Below, one piece after another: positions 1 through 8,903 of a stretch of 64,000 nt of DNA. This DNA comes from Arthrobacter sp. ZGTC131. GTDB taxonomy: Bacteria; Actinomycetota; Actinomycetes; Actinomycetales; Micrococcaceae. Under the pieces are notes generated by a model, which saw nothing but the letters and a program-made list of their open reading frames with translations, did no database searches and was not told the origin of the DNA. Location of the stretch: assembly GCF_002929275.1 (NCBI RefSeq), contig NZ_PJIK01000014.1, positions 64,119 through 128,118 of the forward strand. The letters run 5' to 3'. Position 1 is the stretch's first letter. Every line of letters starts with the position of its first letter. A program made the position numbers and the translations under genes.

Positions 1-1
1 G

Positions 2-328
2 TCCGGCGCCAACATCGGCGCGTTCAACGTGGGCAACGCCCTGGGCGCCTGGCTGGGCGGCGTGACCATCACCGCCGGGCTGGGCTACACGTCGCCCATC
101 TGGGCCGGCGCCGGCATCACCTTGCTGGGCCTGGCCGTCATGGCCTTCGCCGCGGCCAAGGCACCCAACGCTCTCGCAGATTCTGTCGGGTCGGATGCCA
201 ACGCTCTCGCGGATTCTGTCGGATCGGACGCCGACGCTCTCGCAGATTCTGTCGGATCGGACGCCGACGCTCTGGCGGATTCTGTCGGGTCGGGCGCCAA
301 CGCTCCTGCACTGCCCGCCGTCCGCTGA
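2..328 (+). CDS. MFS transporter, C-terminal part (cut by window start)
   Basis: The open frame enters from the left edge and ends in TGA at 326-328. The visible 108 residues hold the last two membrane segments of a 12-TM drug/sugar efflux MFS protein; the Asn-Gly-rich stretch reading NVGNALGAWLGG is typical of the DHA1 (AraJ/NepI-like) family near TM11. After the last membrane segment (about residue 51) the protein runs into a cytoplasmic tail made of four near-identical 11-residue repeats, which is not usual for the family. Substrate cannot be told. The next gene begins 32 bases later with a strong ribosome-binding site, so co-transcription with the aldo/keto reductase is possible. Confidence 0.8.
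   Translation, partial: SGANIGAFNVGNALGAWLGGVTITAGLGYTSPIWAGAGITLLGLAVMAFAAAKAPNALADSVGSDANALADSVGSDADALADSVGSDADALADSVGSGANAPALPAVR
164..304 (+). repeat. Tandem 33-bp coding repeat
   Basis: Four consecutive in-frame 33-base units (164-196, 197-229, 230-262, 263-295) plus a partial fifth encode the tail of the MFS protein. The consensus is (A)(N/D)ALADSVGSD, and copies differ by only a few bases, which points to recent expansion by slippage or unequal crossing over. The unit length is a multiple of three, so copy number can change without breaking the frame. Confidence 0.9.
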
Positions 329-360
329 TCCAGCCAACCCCATCAACAGGAGGAACCACG

Positions 361-1221
361 ATGAACACCAGCCATGCCACCACCCCGATCCCCACCACCA
401 CGATCCCTACCGTCACGCTCAACAACGGCGTCCGCATGCCGCAGCTCGGCTTCGGCGTCTTCCAGGTGTCCGACGACGACACCACCGCCGCGGTCAGCGC
501 GGCTCTTGCCGCCGGTTACCGGAGCATCGATACGGCCGCCATCTACGGGAACGAAGCCGGAACCGGCCGTGCCCTGGCAGAGTCCGGGATAGCCCGCGAG
601 GAACTGTTCGTCACGTCCAAGGTGTGGGTAGCCGACTTAGGCTACGACGCCACCCTCGCCGCCTACGAATCGAGCCTGGAAAAGCTGGGCCTCGATTACC
701 TGGACCTCTACCTCATCCACTGGCCAGCCCCGGCCACGGACGGCTACCTCGAGTCATGGCGTGCCTTGGAAAAGCTGCTTCAGGACGGCCGTGTGAGGGC
801 GATCGGCGTTTCCAACTTCCTGCCGGAGCACCTGGAGAAAGTGATCGGCCTGGGCGGAACCGTCCCGGCGGTCAACCAAGTGGAGCTGCATCCGGCGCTC
901 CAGCAGCGCGACGTCGCCGGGTCCAACGCGGCCCATGGCGTCGCCACCGAGGCGTGGAGCCCGCTGGCGCAGGGTGCCGTGCTGGGGGAGCAGGCCGTCA
1001 CCGCCATCGCTGCGGACCACGGTGTCACGCCCGCCCAGGTGATCCTCCGCTGGCACCTGCAGCAGGGCCGCATCATCATTCCGAAGTCGGTCACGCCGTC
1101 GCGGATCCGCGAGAACCTGGACGTGTTCGGCTTCGAGCTGGCCGACACGGAGCTGGCCGCGATCGATGCCCTCGAGCGCGACGGCCGGACCGGCCCGCAC
1201 CCGGCCGAGTTCAACGGCTAA
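361..1221 (+). CDS. Aldo/keto reductase, 286 aa
   Basis: NADPH-dependent reductase of carbonyl compounds, (beta/alpha)8 barrel, cytoplasmic. The family tetrad is visible: Asp57 (SIDTA), Tyr62 (IYGNE), Lys87 (TSKVW) and His120 (LIHWP). The C-terminal IIIPKSVTPSRIREN segment is the cofactor-binding signature. The length is normal for the AKR5/2,5-diketo-D-gluconate reductase-like group. The start is fixed by AGGAGG about 8 bases upstream. It sits between an MFS exporter and iolB on the opposite strand, so a link with inositol or sugar metabolism is possible but unproven; the natural substrate cannot be read from the sequence. Confidence 0.92.
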   Translation: MNTSHATTPIPTTTIPTVTLNNGVRMPQLGFGVFQVSDDDTTAAVSAALAAGYRSIDTAAIYGNEAGTGRALAESGIAREELFVTSKVWVADLGYDATLAAYESSLEKLGLDYLDLYLIHWPAPATDGYLESWRALEKLLQDGRVRAIGVSNFLPEHLEKVIGLGGTVPAVNQVELHPALQQRDVAGSNAAHGVATEAWSPLAQGAVLGEQAVTAIAADHGVTPAQVILRWHLQQGRIIIPKSVTPSRIRENLDVFGFELADTELAAIDALERDGRTGPHPAEFNG

Positions 1222-1229
1222 GCCGGACC

Positions 1230-2132
1230 CTAGCCACGGAACGGCAGCCGGGGATCCACGTCCTGGCCCTCCCAGCTCTGGCGGACCCACCCGTGGTGCG
1301 GATCGTCGCTGATAAGCCAGTCGCGGACGCGGCCGGGTCCGGCCATGACATTGAGGTAGTACATGTCGTAGCCGGGCGCGGCCATCGCCGGACCGTGCCA
1401 GCCGTAGGGGACCAGGACCACGTCGCCGGTGCGGACCTCGGCGGCGACATCGATGGGGCGCTCGTCCGAGGCATAGACCCGCTGGTAGCCGATGGCATCC
1501 GCGGCTTCCCCGGGGCCGGCAATGCCGGGAACGCTGGCCACCCGCGTCTCGAAGTAGTAGATCTCCTCGAGGCGCGTCTCGCCCTCCTTCTCCTCATCGT
1601 GTTTGTGTGGAGGGTAGGAGGACCAGTTCCCGGCGGGGGTGATTACCTCGCACACAATGAAGCGGTCCGCCTCCAGCGCCGCGGGGGTGCCGAAGTTGTG
1701 GACCTGGCGCGAACAGTTCCCGGCGCCGCGCAGCTCCACCGGGGTCTCCGCCGCCGTGATCAGGCGGGTGGGGTACTGGACCTTGGCGAGCGCAGTGGCG
1801 ACGGCGACCCGGCCGCCGTCGGACGAACTGACTGTGACTGCCTTCTCCGTTCCGGAATACAGCACGTCGGTGGGGCCGCTGAAGACGCCGGTGCGGCCGG
1901 CCAGCTGGTACTTCTCACCGTCCACGCTCACCGTGAAGGCTCCGCTGAGCGGAATCACGATCCGTTCCTCGCCTGCAGCGGGGAGTTCGACGGCGGCACC
2001 CGGCGCCAGTGTTGCCACCTTCAGCCCCGTATGGGCCCAGCCGTCCACGCGGAGTGTGGAGTCGGCTGTGCCCAGCGAAACGTCCCAGCAGCCTTCGGCT
2101 GCGCTGCCCAGCGGATATACCCAGTCGGCCAT
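1230..2132 (-). CDS. iolB: 5-deoxy-glucuronate isomerase IolB
   Basis: Converts 5-deoxy-D-glucuronate to 2-deoxy-5-keto-D-gluconate in myo-inositol catabolism. The 300-residue protein is a bicupin; the metal-binding block SYPPHKHD followed by EEIYYFE is characteristic of KduI/IolB enzymes. I chose the ATG at 2132, preceded by AGAGGA at a good distance, instead of an in-frame start 96 bases upstream that would add an Arg-rich leader with no ribosome-binding site. It lies downstream of, and in the same direction as, the GntR-type regulator (110-base gap), and is probably co-transcribed with it. The ABC transporter and dehydrogenase on the other side of the regulator fit the same pathway. The other inositol enzymes (IolC, D, E, A) are not in the window. 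Confidence 0.93.
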   Translation of the reverse strand: MADWVYPLGSAAEGCWDVSLGTADSTLRVDGWAHTGLKVATLAPGAAVELPAAGEERIVIPLSGAFTVSVDGEKYQLAGRTGVFSGPTDVLYSGTEKAVTVSSSDGGRVAVATALAKVQYPTRLITAAETPVELRGAGNCSRQVHNFGTPAALEADRFIVCEVITPAGNWSSYPPHKHDEEKEGETRLEEIYYFETRVASVPGIAGPGEAADAIGYQRVYASDERPIDVAAEVRTGDVVLVPYGWHGPAMAAPGYDMYYLNVMAGPGRVRDWLISDDPHHGWVRQSWEGQDVDPRLPFRG

Positions 2133-2242
2133 GAATGTGTCCTCTTTCGGATCGAGTCGGGTGGCGCGCCGGGCGTCGAGGTGCCCGGCGACGGACGTGT
2201 CCGGCGCTGGCTCTGCCGAGCGCCGCATGTACCTAGCGCTGG

Positions 2243-2983
2243 TTAGCGCTGTACAAGGGTCATTTCAAAGCTGTACGAGTCGGCGCGGTAGACATGGTGG
2301 CCCGTCTCCACGTTCCTGCCCGTGTCGTCCACGGCGGTGCGCTCCATGGTGACGAGCGCAGAGCCGGGCTCGGTTTCCAGGAGCGGGGCCTGGTATTCGT
2401 TGGCCACCATCGCTCCGATCCGCTGCGTGGCCAGCCGGAAGTTGACCCCGCCGCTCCGCAGGATCCCGTAGAGCCCCTGTGAACCGAGCAGCTCCTCGTC
2501 GATACGCGTGATGTCATCGCGGACCCAGTTCTCCATGAGGGCCAGCGGCTTGCCGCCCACCTTGCGCAGACGGGTGAAGTGGTAAACCTTTGCGCCAGCC
2601 GGGAGGTGCAGCGCTTGCCGTGTGGCGTCGTCGGCGTCGATGTGCGCGAACGTCAGGACCTCGGTGGTGGGCTTGCTGCCGTTGTTGGTGAGGTCGTCGT
2701 AGAGGCTGGACAGTTCCAGGGGGCGGCGGACCTGGCTCGAAACCACCTGGGTGCCCACGCCGCGCTTGCGGACCAGCAGCCCGGAGCGGACCAGCTCATC
2801 CATGGCCTTGCGCATGGTGGGCCGGGAAAGGTTCAGCTGGGCGGCGAGGTCGATTTCGTTCTCCAGCCGGCTGCCCGGCTCCAGGAGCCCGGTGTGGATG
2901 GCAGCCTCGATGCCCTGGACCACCTGGTGGTACAGGGGCACCGGCGATGACCTGTCGATGCTTAGGTGAAGTTGGTTCGCCAT
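2243..2983 (-). CDS. GntR family (HutC/UTRA) regulator of inositol genes
   Basis: A 246-residue regulator with an N-terminal winged helix (VPLYHQVVQGIEAAIHTG through SRPTMRKAMDELVRSG, about residues 10-75) and a C-terminal UTRA ligand-binding domain. The ATG at 2983 is preceded by AAGGGAG with a 6-base spacer and gives the normal family length; a longer in-frame start at 3061 would begin inside the putative operator. It is divergent from the ABC transporter operon and upstream of iolB, so a role as inositol-responsive repressor of both directions is likely. The effector is inferred from context only. Confidence 0.88.
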   Translation of the reverse strand: MANQLHLSIDRSSPVPLYHQVVQGIEAAIHTGLLEPGSRLENEIDLAAQLNLSRPTMRKAMDELVRSGLLVRKRGVGTQVVSSQVRRPLELSSLYDDLTNNGSKPTTEVLTFAHIDADDATRQALHLPAGAKVYHFTRLRKVGGKPLALMENWVRDDITRIDEELLGSQGLYGILRSGGVNFRLATQRIGAMVANEYQAPLLETEPGSALVTMERTAVDDTGRNVETGHHVYRADSYSFEMTLVQR

Positions 2984-3029
2984 TGAGTGCTCCCTTAGTG
3001 CTGCGGGCTGTCCTGCGTCCAGGAATCGG

Positions 3030-3101
3030 TATGTCCGGTGCATGTTCGCTTGATAGGACATACTGCCTTTCTGATAATAGCAGTGACCCTCGGGCGGTCA
3101 A
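3030..3101 (-). promoter_or_regulatory. Promoter of the GntR-iolB unit with inverted repeat
   Basis: On the minus strand TTGACC (3101-3096) and TATTAT (3079-3074) are 16 bases apart, a good sigma-70-type promoter. Just downstream of the expected start of transcription lies a perfect inverted repeat TATGTCC (3030-3036) / GGACATA (3056-3062). Its position suggests an operator, probably for the adjacent GntR protein. This is inferred from sequence only. Confidence 0.6.
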
Positions 3102-3194
3102 GCGTGACATCGGGCTTTCTTATCGGCGCCTGATGGAGTGATAAGGCGGGCTCCGCTCAGGGTCCTTCGTCTGATGCTAGTAAAAACATCCTAA

Positions 3195-3238
3195 TGTCAG
3201 GACAAACTATTGACATCTGTGGTCTGAATCACCATGAT
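3195..3238 (+). promoter_or_regulatory. Promoter of the inositol ABC operon
   Basis: TTGACA (3210-3215) and CATGAT (3233-3238) with a 17-base spacer form a plausible promoter about 70 bases before the binding-protein gene. The near-palindrome TGTCAGGACA (3195-3204) sits directly upstream of the -35 box and shares the GGACA/TGTCC core with the inverted repeat at 3030-3062. The rest of the 2984-3306 gap shows no gene. Confidence 0.55.
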
Positions 3239-3306
3239 CGGTTGTAGCAGGCTTGCTGACCCCGCATCTGGCGGCGGTCCCAGCCCCAAATCAAAGGAGA
3301 TTTATC

Positions 3307-4302
3307 GTGACTAAGTTTTCGTGGCGGAAGACGGCCCTGATGGCCGCTGTTGTGCCGATGCTGGCACTCAGCGCGTGCTCCAGCACCGGTGGAAAACCGG
3401 CTGATGCAGGCAACGCCGGAGGCGGCGGCCAGGTGGTCAACACTCCCCGGATGAAAGTCGCGCTGATCACGCATGCTCCAGCGGGTGACACGTTCTGGGA
3501 CACTGTCCGTAAGGGCGCCCAGGAAGCAGCCGACAAAGACAACGTGGAGCTGCTTTACACCAATGACCCGGAAGCGGGCCGCCAGTCCCAGCTGATCCAG
3601 CAGGCCATTGACCAGAAGGTGGACGGAATCGCCGTCACCCTGGCCACGCCGGATGCCTTGAAGGATTCGCTGAAGAAGGCTACTGCTGCCGGCATTCCTG
3701 TCGTCAGCCTCAATGCCGGTGAATCCGTTTCCACGCAGCTGGGCGCTTTCACCCACTTCGGGTCCAACGAGCAGCTTGCAGGCCAGGCCGTGGGGGAAAA
3801 GCTGGCCGCGCAGGGGGCCAAGCATCCGATCTGCGTGATCCAGGCGCAGGGACACGTGGGTCTGGAAGCCCGGTGCGCCGGTGTGAAGGCCAAGGTGCCC
3901 GGCACCGAGATTCTGTACGTGAACGGCGCTGACATGACGGCGGTCCAGTCGACAGCGACGGCAAAGCTGCAGGCCTCTAAGGATGCCGACGTCATCATCG
4001 GACTGGGCGCACCGATCACACTGACTCTTCTGAAGGCTGTATCGACCGCAGGCAGCTCGGCCAAGGTTGCCAGCTTCGACCTGAACCGTGAACTCGCGCA
4101 GAAGATAGTCGACGGCAGCGTGATGTTCACCGTGGACCAGCAGCCGTGGCTGCAGGGTTACAGTGCCATCGACGCGCTGTGGCAAAGCAAGCGCGGCGGT
4201 TTCAAGATCGGTGGCGGCCAGGCTGTCCTGACCGGCCCGGCCATCATCGATGAGTCCAACGCCGCGGATGTCCTCAAATTCGCCGAGCAGGGTATCCGCT
4301 AA
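3307..4302 (+). CDS. Sugar (probable myo-inositol) ABC transporter substrate-binding lipoprotein
   Basis: Extracytoplasmic binding protein of the Peripla_BP_4/RbsB group, 331 residues. A GTG start at 3307 follows AAAGGAGA; it gives a short basic N-terminus, a hydrophobic stretch and the lipobox LSAC with the lipidated cysteine at residue 24. The mature part holds the two-lobed sugar-binding fold (MKVALITHAPAGDTFWDTVR, then QAIDQKVDGIAV and GIPVVSLNAGE). It is the first gene of a four-gene run with permease, ATPase and an inositol dehydrogenase-like enzyme, and is divergent from the GntR/iolB pair, which is why inositol is proposed as ligand. Confidence 0.9.
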   Translation: MTKFSWRKTALMAAVVPMLALSACSSTGGKPADAGNAGGGGQVVNTPRMKVALITHAPAGDTFWDTVRKGAQEAADKDNVELLYTNDPEAGRQSQLIQQAIDQKVDGIAVTLATPDALKDSLKKATAAGIPVVSLNAGESVSTQLGAFTHFGSNEQLAGQAVGEKLAAQGAKHPICVIQAQGHVGLEARCAGVKAKVPGTEILYVNGADMTAVQSTATAKLQASKDADVIIGLGAPITLTLLKAVSTAGSSAKVASFDLNRELAQKIVDGSVMFTVDQQPWLQGYSAIDALWQSKRGGFKIGGGQAVLTGPAIIDESNAADVLKFAEQGIR

Positions 4303-4355
4303 CAGCCGCTAGCCGGGCCCGGCCAGCGCCGGGCCCGGAAGCAAGGAGAATCATC

Positions 4356-5411
4356 ATGACCATGACCCCAACAATGACAAAACCAGCTGTGGCAGATGAG
4401 CGCGTTGCAAAACGCAACCCTCTGCAGAAGCTGCTCGGACGCCCGGAAGTTGGCGCTCTCGTCGGCGCGATCGTCCTCTTCGTTTTCTTCGCCTCGGTGT
4501 CGCAGACGTTCATCCAGCCGAATGCTTTCGCCACAGTGCTGTACGGCAGTTCCACCATCGGCATCATGGCGGTGGGCGTGTCCCTGCTGATGATCGGCGG
4601 CGAGTTCGACCTTTCCACCGGCGTCGCAGTCATCAGTTCCGCCCTCACCGCATCGATGTTCAGCTGGTACTTCAGCATGAACGTCTGGGTCGGCGTGATC
4701 CTGGCCCTCGTGGTCTCGGTCGGCATCGGATACATCAATGGCTGGATCCTGATGAAGACCAAACTGCCCAGCTTCATCGTCACGCTCGCAACGTTCCTGA
4801 TGCTGACCGGCCTGAACCTGGGCCTGACGCGCATGATCGGCGGCGGTGTGTCCTCCCCGTCGATTTCCGACATGGACGGCTACGCTTCGGCGCGGGCGAT
4901 CTTCTCCTCGTCCGTGAGCATCGCCGGCGTCGACGTAAACAACACCGTCTTCATCTGGATCGCCCTGGTTGCCGTGGCGTCCTGGGTGCTGCTGCGGACG
5001 AAAGTGGGCAACTGGATCTTTGCCGTCGGCGGCGACGCGAACGCTGCCCGCGCAGTGGGCGTCCCGGTCAAGGCAACGAAGATCGGCCTCTTCATGGCGG
5101 TCGGGTTCTGTGGCTGGATCCTCGGTATGCACAACCTCTTCGCCTTCGACGCAGTACAGTCCGGCGAGGGCGTCGGCAACGAATTCCTCTACATCATCGC
5201 CGCGGTCATCGGCGGCTGCCTCCTCACGGGCGGTTACGGTTCGGCCGTGGGCGGCGCGATCGGCGCCTTCATCTTCGGCATGGCCAACAAGGGCATCGTG
5301 TACGCGGAGTGGAACCCGGACTGGTTCAAGTTCTTCCTGGGCCTGATGCTGCTCCTGGCCACCATCGTGAACCTGATCGTCAAGCGTCGCGCAGACTCAA
5401 GTAAGGGCTAA
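4356..5411 (+). CDS. Sugar ABC transporter permease (RbsC-like)
   Basis: Integral membrane component of the sugar importer, 351 residues, with about 8-10 hydrophobic segments of the BPD_transp_2 family. The typical RbsC motif GGEFDLSTG is present in the second membrane region, and [17 protein letters not shown] near the C-terminus is the conserved cytoplasmic loop that contacts the ATPase. The start has AAGGAGA eight bases upstream. It is followed after four bases by the ATPase gene, so the two are translationally close. Confidence 0.92.
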   Translation: MTMTPTMTKPAVADERVAKRNPLQKLLGRPEVGALVGAIVLFVFFASVSQTFIQPNAFATVLYGSSTIGIMAVGVSLLMIGGEFDLSTGVAVISSALTASMFSWYFSMNVWVGVILALVVSVGIGYINGWILMKTKLPSFIVTLATFLMLTGLNLGLTRMIGGGVSSPSISDMDGYASARAIFSSSVSIAGVDVNNTVFIWIALVAVASWVLLRTKVGNWIFAVGGDANAARAVGVPVKATKIGLFMAVGFCGWILGMHNLFAFDAVQSGEGVGNEFLYIIAAVIGGCLLTGGYGSAVGGAIGAFIFGMANKGIVYAEWNPDWFKFFLGLMLLLATIVNLIVKRRADSSKG

Positions 5412-5415
5412 CACC

Positions 5416-6336
5416 ATGAACGCCAAACAGATTGACCAGCAGCAGCTCCTTAAGGATGAAAAGGATCCGCTGACCCACACCCCGGTGCATCTCCTCTCGC
5501 TGGAGAACGTCGGCAAGCACTATGGCAACATCGTGGCCCTCACCGACGTCACCATGGCCGTGGACAACGGCCGCGTCACCTGCGTCCTCGGTGACAACGG
5601 CGCCGGCAAGTCCACCCTGATCAAGATCATCGCCGGCCTTCACCAGCACGACGAAGGCGTCCTGCACATCATGGGCGAAGAGCGGAAGTTCACCTCGCCC
5701 CGCGACGCCCTCGATGTGGGCATCGCAACGGTCTACCAGGACCTCGCCGTCGTCCCGCTCATGCCGATCTGGCGCAACTTCTTCCTCGGCTCGGAACTGA
5801 CCAGCGGCTTCGGCCCGTTCAAGAGCCTGGATGTCCAGCAGATGAAGGACATCACCAAGAAGGAACTCGCCGACATGGGCATCGACCTCCGCGACGTGGA
5901 GCAGCCCATCGGCCAGCTCTCCGGCGGTGAGCGCCAGTGCGTGGCGATCGCGCGCGCTGTCTATTTCGGGGCCAAGGTCCTGATCCTGGACGAGCCGACG
6001 GCGGCCCTCGGCGTCAAGCAGTCCGGCGTGGTTCTGCGCTACATCCTGCAGGCCCGCGACCGCGGCCTGGGCGTCATCTTCATCACCCACAACCCCCACC
6101 ACGCCTTCCCCGTGGGCGACCGGTTCCTGCTGCTCAAGCGCGGCAAGTCGATCGGCTACTACGACAAGAAGGACATCACCCTCGACGAGCTCACCGCCCA
6201 GATGGCCGGCGGCGCCGAACTGGCCGAACTCGCCCACGAGCTCGAACAGCTCGGCGGCCACGGCGACATCGTCAAGGAAGTCCAGGCCGAAGTCGCCGGA
6301 ACGGCAAGCGCCGGGACTCCGACCCAGCGCGCCTGA
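5416..6336 (+). CDS. Sugar ABC transporter ATP-binding protein, single NBD
   Basis: Energises the importer encoded by the two preceding genes. Walker A is at residues 59-67 (GDNGAGKST), the signature at 168-174 (LSGGERQ), Walker B at 189-193 with Asp192-Glu193, and the switch His in FITHNP. The protein has 306 residues and only one nucleotide-binding domain, whereas ribose/galactose-type systems usually use a duplicated 500-residue RbsA/MglA protein; it would therefore act as a homodimer. An N-terminal extension of about 30 residues precedes the domain. It lies four bases after the permease and 61 bases before the dehydrogenase. Confidence 0.92.
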   Translation: MNAKQIDQQQLLKDEKDPLTHTPVHLLSLENVGKHYGNIVALTDVTMAVDNGRVTCVLGDNGAGKSTLIKIIAGLHQHDEGVLHIMGEERKFTSPRDALDVGIATVYQDLAVVPLMPIWRNFFLGSELTSGFGPFKSLDVQQMKDITKKELADMGIDLRDVEQPIGQLSGGERQCVAIARAVYFGAKVLILDEPTAALGVKQSGVVLRYILQARDRGLGVIFITHNPHHAFPVGDRFLLLKRGKSIGYYDKKDITLDELTAQMAGGAELAELAHELEQLGGHGDIVKEVQAEVAGTASAGTPTQRA

Positions 6337-6397
6337 ACCTGAGCCCGTACCTCCGGCCGTCTCCCCGACCGCATTCCTCTAACCGCTAAGGAACCGT

Positions 6398-7432
6398 ATG
6401 AAGGACATAACCCTCGGACTGGTTGGCGTGGGCCGCATCGGGGTGATGCACGCCCGCAACATCGCCTCGCTGAACGGCGTGCTCCACCCGCAGGGGATCA
6501 ACGTGCGGCTCAGGCTGACGGATGTCGCCGCGGATCACGCCCGCACCGTGGCCAAAGGCGTGGGCGCGGAGTTCCTGCCGACCGTGGGGGAGCTGATCGG
6601 ATCCGGGATCGATGGCCTGGTCATCGCCACCGGCACCGGCACGCATCCGGACCTGATCAGGGCGGGCGTGGATGCCGGCATTCCGGTGTTCTGCGAGAAG
6701 CCGGTGGCCATGAACGTGGCGGATTCGCTTCCGGTCCTGGACTACATCAGGGCCAACGGCGGCACCGTCCAGATCGGCCACCAGCGGCGGTTCGATGCCG
6801 GCTACCTCGAGGCAAAGCGCGCCTTTGAGGCAGGCGAGCTCGGCTGGATCCACTCGCTGCGCGCCGTCACCTGTGACATGACCCCGCCACCCGTGGAGTT
6901 CCTGGCGACCTCCGGAGGGCTGTTCCGAGACTGCTCGGTGCACGACTTCGACATCCTGCGCTGGCTGACCGGCCGCGAAATCGTCGAGGTCTACGCCAAG
7001 GGCTCCAACAACGGCGACCCCGCCATCGGTGCGGCGGGGGACGTGGACACCGCGCTGGCGTTCGTGACGTTCGACGACGGCACGCTCGGTTCCGTGGGCG
7101 CCTCGCGCTACAACGGGGCCGGGCACGACGTCCGGCTGGAAATCCAGGGCTCAGCCGGCTCCCTCATGGTGGGCCTCGACGAGAAGTCCGCGGTGACGTC
7201 CGCCGAGGCCGGCGTCGCGTTCCCGTCAGGAGAGTCCCACAAGACATTCGCGGAGCGTTTCGGTCAGGCCTACCGCTCCGAGATGGCGGCCTTCGTGGAG
7301 CTCGTGCTGGGCAGGCGGCAAAACCCCTGCACCCCGGAGGACGCCGTGGCGGCCTCCCGCGTGGCGGACGCCGCGCAGGAGTCGCTCGAAACGGGGCTTC
7401 CGGTGCGCCTGGCTGCCGCGGCCACACTCTAG
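6398..7432 (+). CDS. iolG: Inositol 2-dehydrogenase-like oxidoreductase (Gfo/Idh/MocA)
   Basis: NAD(P)-dependent dehydrogenase expected to oxidise myo-inositol to scyllo-inosose. The N-terminal Rossmann fold starts with GLVGVGRIGVMHARNIA, the conserved CEKPVA follows at about residue 98, and the C-terminal Gfo/Idh domain contains the GHQRRFDAGY and CSVHDFDILRWL segments that carry the active-site Lys/Asp/His of the family. The length of 344 is typical. It is the last gene of the importer operon. The family also oxidises other cyclitols and sugars, so the substrate is inferred from iolB and the ABC genes. Confidence 0.82.
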   Translation: MKDITLGLVGVGRIGVMHARNIASLNGVLHPQGINVRLRLTDVAADHARTVAKGVGAEFLPTVGELIGSGIDGLVIATGTGTHPDLIRAGVDAGIPVFCEKPVAMNVADSLPVLDYIRANGGTVQIGHQRRFDAGYLEAKRAFEAGELGWIHSLRAVTCDMTPPPVEFLATSGGLFRDCSVHDFDILRWLTGREIVEVYAKGSNNGDPAIGAAGDVDTALAFVTFDDGTLGSVGASRYNGAGHDVRLEIQGSAGSLMVGLDEKSAVTSAEAGVAFPSGESHKTFAERFGQAYRSEMAAFVELVLGRRQNPCTPEDAVAASRVADAAQESLETGLPVRLAAAATL

Positions 7433-7489
7433 GCGCACTCAAGCAGCCGCACCCCGTCAGAAGCCGGACGCCGTCACACCTGGGTGCCG

Positions 7490-8305
7490 TTACTCCCGGC
7501 AGACCTCCACGAAGGCCCGGAACGGTGCCAGCCGCTGGGCCTCCGGCAGCTCGACTGCCTCGGGGTGCCACTGGACCGAGGCCACCCACCGGTCAGGATC
7601 CTCCAGGGCCTCCACCGTTCCGTCGTCCGCGACTGCCGTCACCACCAGGCCGGGCGCCACGTGCGCCACGGCCTGGTGGTGGCCGGACGCGATCTTCACG
7701 CTGCTGGCCCCGGAACTTCCGGATCCCGGATCAGCCACCGCGCCGTAGAGCCGCGCCACCTTGGATCCCGGCGAAATGGTCACGTCATGCCATGCCCACA
7801 ACCCGCCGCCGTCAGTGGGGCTGTCGCGGTGCGGCACAGTTCCCGGTGCCATGTCCTGGATGAGCGTGCCGCCGTACAGCACATTGAGGAGCTGGTGTCC
7901 GCGGCAGATCCCCAACAGGGGGAGTCCTGCCCCGATTGCCTGCTGTGCCACGGCGATGTCCAGCCGGTCCTGTTCCACGTTGACGTCGTAGCAGGCGCCG
8001 CCCGGCTCTTCGCCGTACAGCCGGGGATCGAGGTCGCCGCCGCCGGGAAGCACGACGCCGTCAAGCGCCTCGGGCGCGACGGCACCGGGTCCGCCGTCGT
8101 GCGGTCCGCCCTTAAAGAGTCCGGGAGACAACAGTTCGGGAGTCAGCAGCACCGGTTCCCCGCCGCCGTCGCGCACCAGATCAACGATGTAATCAAAGAG
8201 GCCGTTGGCCTCAGCCACCCGGGGGTCGGGATCGGCCGAGCTGCTGAGCCGGACTGGAATGCCGATGCGCGGACGCCGGCCACCGGCGGGCGAGGAAGTC
8301 TGCAT
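7490..8305 (-). CDS. Class I glutamine amidotransferase-like hydrolase (peptidase C26, PuuD-like)
   Basis: Probable gamma-glutamyl amide hydrolase, 271 residues. The nucleophile elbow is GICRGHQLLN, and the His-Glu of the triad is in VQWHPEAVE near the C-terminus; the VVLPGGGDLDP segment that follows strand 3 is the PuuD/C26 hallmark. PuuD relatives cleave gamma-glutamyl-gamma-aminobutyrate in putrescine breakdown, but no other Puu gene lies beside it. The ATG at 8305 is preceded five bases upstream by CAGAAT, suggesting a leaderless message; a TTG two codons earlier is the alternative. It is convergent with iolG and divergent from the SRPBCC gene. Confidence 0.85.
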   Translation of the reverse strand: MQTSSPAGGRRPRIGIPVRLSSSADPDPRVAEANGLFDYIVDLVRDGGGEPVLLTPELLSPGLFKGGPHDGGPGAVAPEALDGVVLPGGGDLDPRLYGEEPGGACYDVNVEQDRLDIAVAQQAIGAGLPLLGICRGHQLLNVLYGGTLIQDMAPGTVPHRDSPTDGGGLWAWHDVTISPGSKVARLYGAVADPGSGSSGASSVKIASGHHQAVAHVAPGLVVTAVADDGTVEALEDPDRWVASVQWHPEAVELPEAQRLAPFRAFVEVCRE

Positions 8306-8345
8306 GCTCAATTCTGCAACACTTTGGAGCGGCTAGGCTGGCGGA

Positions 8346-8813
8346 ATGAACAACCGCTATCTCGTGTCCAGGGACCGTTTCATTGCCGCCACACCGGACG
8401 AGATCTTCGAGGTCCTGGCCACTCCGGCGCTGCACAGTGCGATCGACGGCTCAGACACCGTGAAGGGCGCCCAGCCCAGCGGACCCGGGTGGCTGGGGCC
8501 GGGGGCCAGGTTCGGCATGGAGATGAACGTCAAAATGGATTACAAGATCCTCAACACGGTGACCGAGTTCGAAGAAGGCCGCAGGATCGGCTGGTGGCAC
8601 TTTTACGGCCATGTTTGGCGATACCTGCTGGAACCGGCCACGGACGGTGCCGGCGTCTCGGGGACGCTGGTAACGGAACAGTGGGACGCGCGGCAGGTCC
8701 GTGGCAAGGTCCTCCTCCGGCTGGCCGGGTACCTCCGGCGCCACCCGGCGAACATCGAAAGAACCCTCGCGAGGCTGGACGCCTATGTTACGGGTTCCCG
8801 CGCCGCCGGCTGA
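8346..8813 (+). CDS. SRPBCC (START/polyketide cyclase-like) protein, 155 aa
   Basis: A single SRPBCC-fold domain, which forms a hydrophobic ligand pocket; such proteins bind lipids or aromatic compounds but no function can be assigned. The opening SRDRFIAATPDEIFEVLATP is the typical first strand and helix. There is no ribosome-binding site; TAGGCT (8334-8339) lies six bases before the ATG, so the message is probably leaderless. Confidence 0.8.
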   Translation: MNNRYLVSRDRFIAATPDEIFEVLATPALHSAIDGSDTVKGAQPSGPGWLGPGARFGMEMNVKMDYKILNTVTEFEEGRRIGWWHFYGHVWRYLLEPATDGAGVSGTLVTEQWDARQVRGKVLLRLAGYLRRHPANIERTLARLDAYVTGSRAAG

Positions 8814-8903
8814 CCCGCGCCCGGCGTTTTCCTGAGTCTGCCCGCGTTTCTGTAGTGTTAGGCGCATCGAGGGGAAATTTGCAAGGCGAAAGTAGGACGT
8901 TCC

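Noticed and set aside
164-304. CRISPR-like array of short repeats
   Set aside because: The units are contiguous without spacers, in frame with a protein, and there is no cas gene.
195-2246. Long open frame (683 codons) on the plus strand over the aldo/keto reductase and iolB
   Set aside because: Product is Arg/Pro/Gly-rich nonsense in a shifted frame; both genes beneath it have clear family motifs and ribosome-binding sites.
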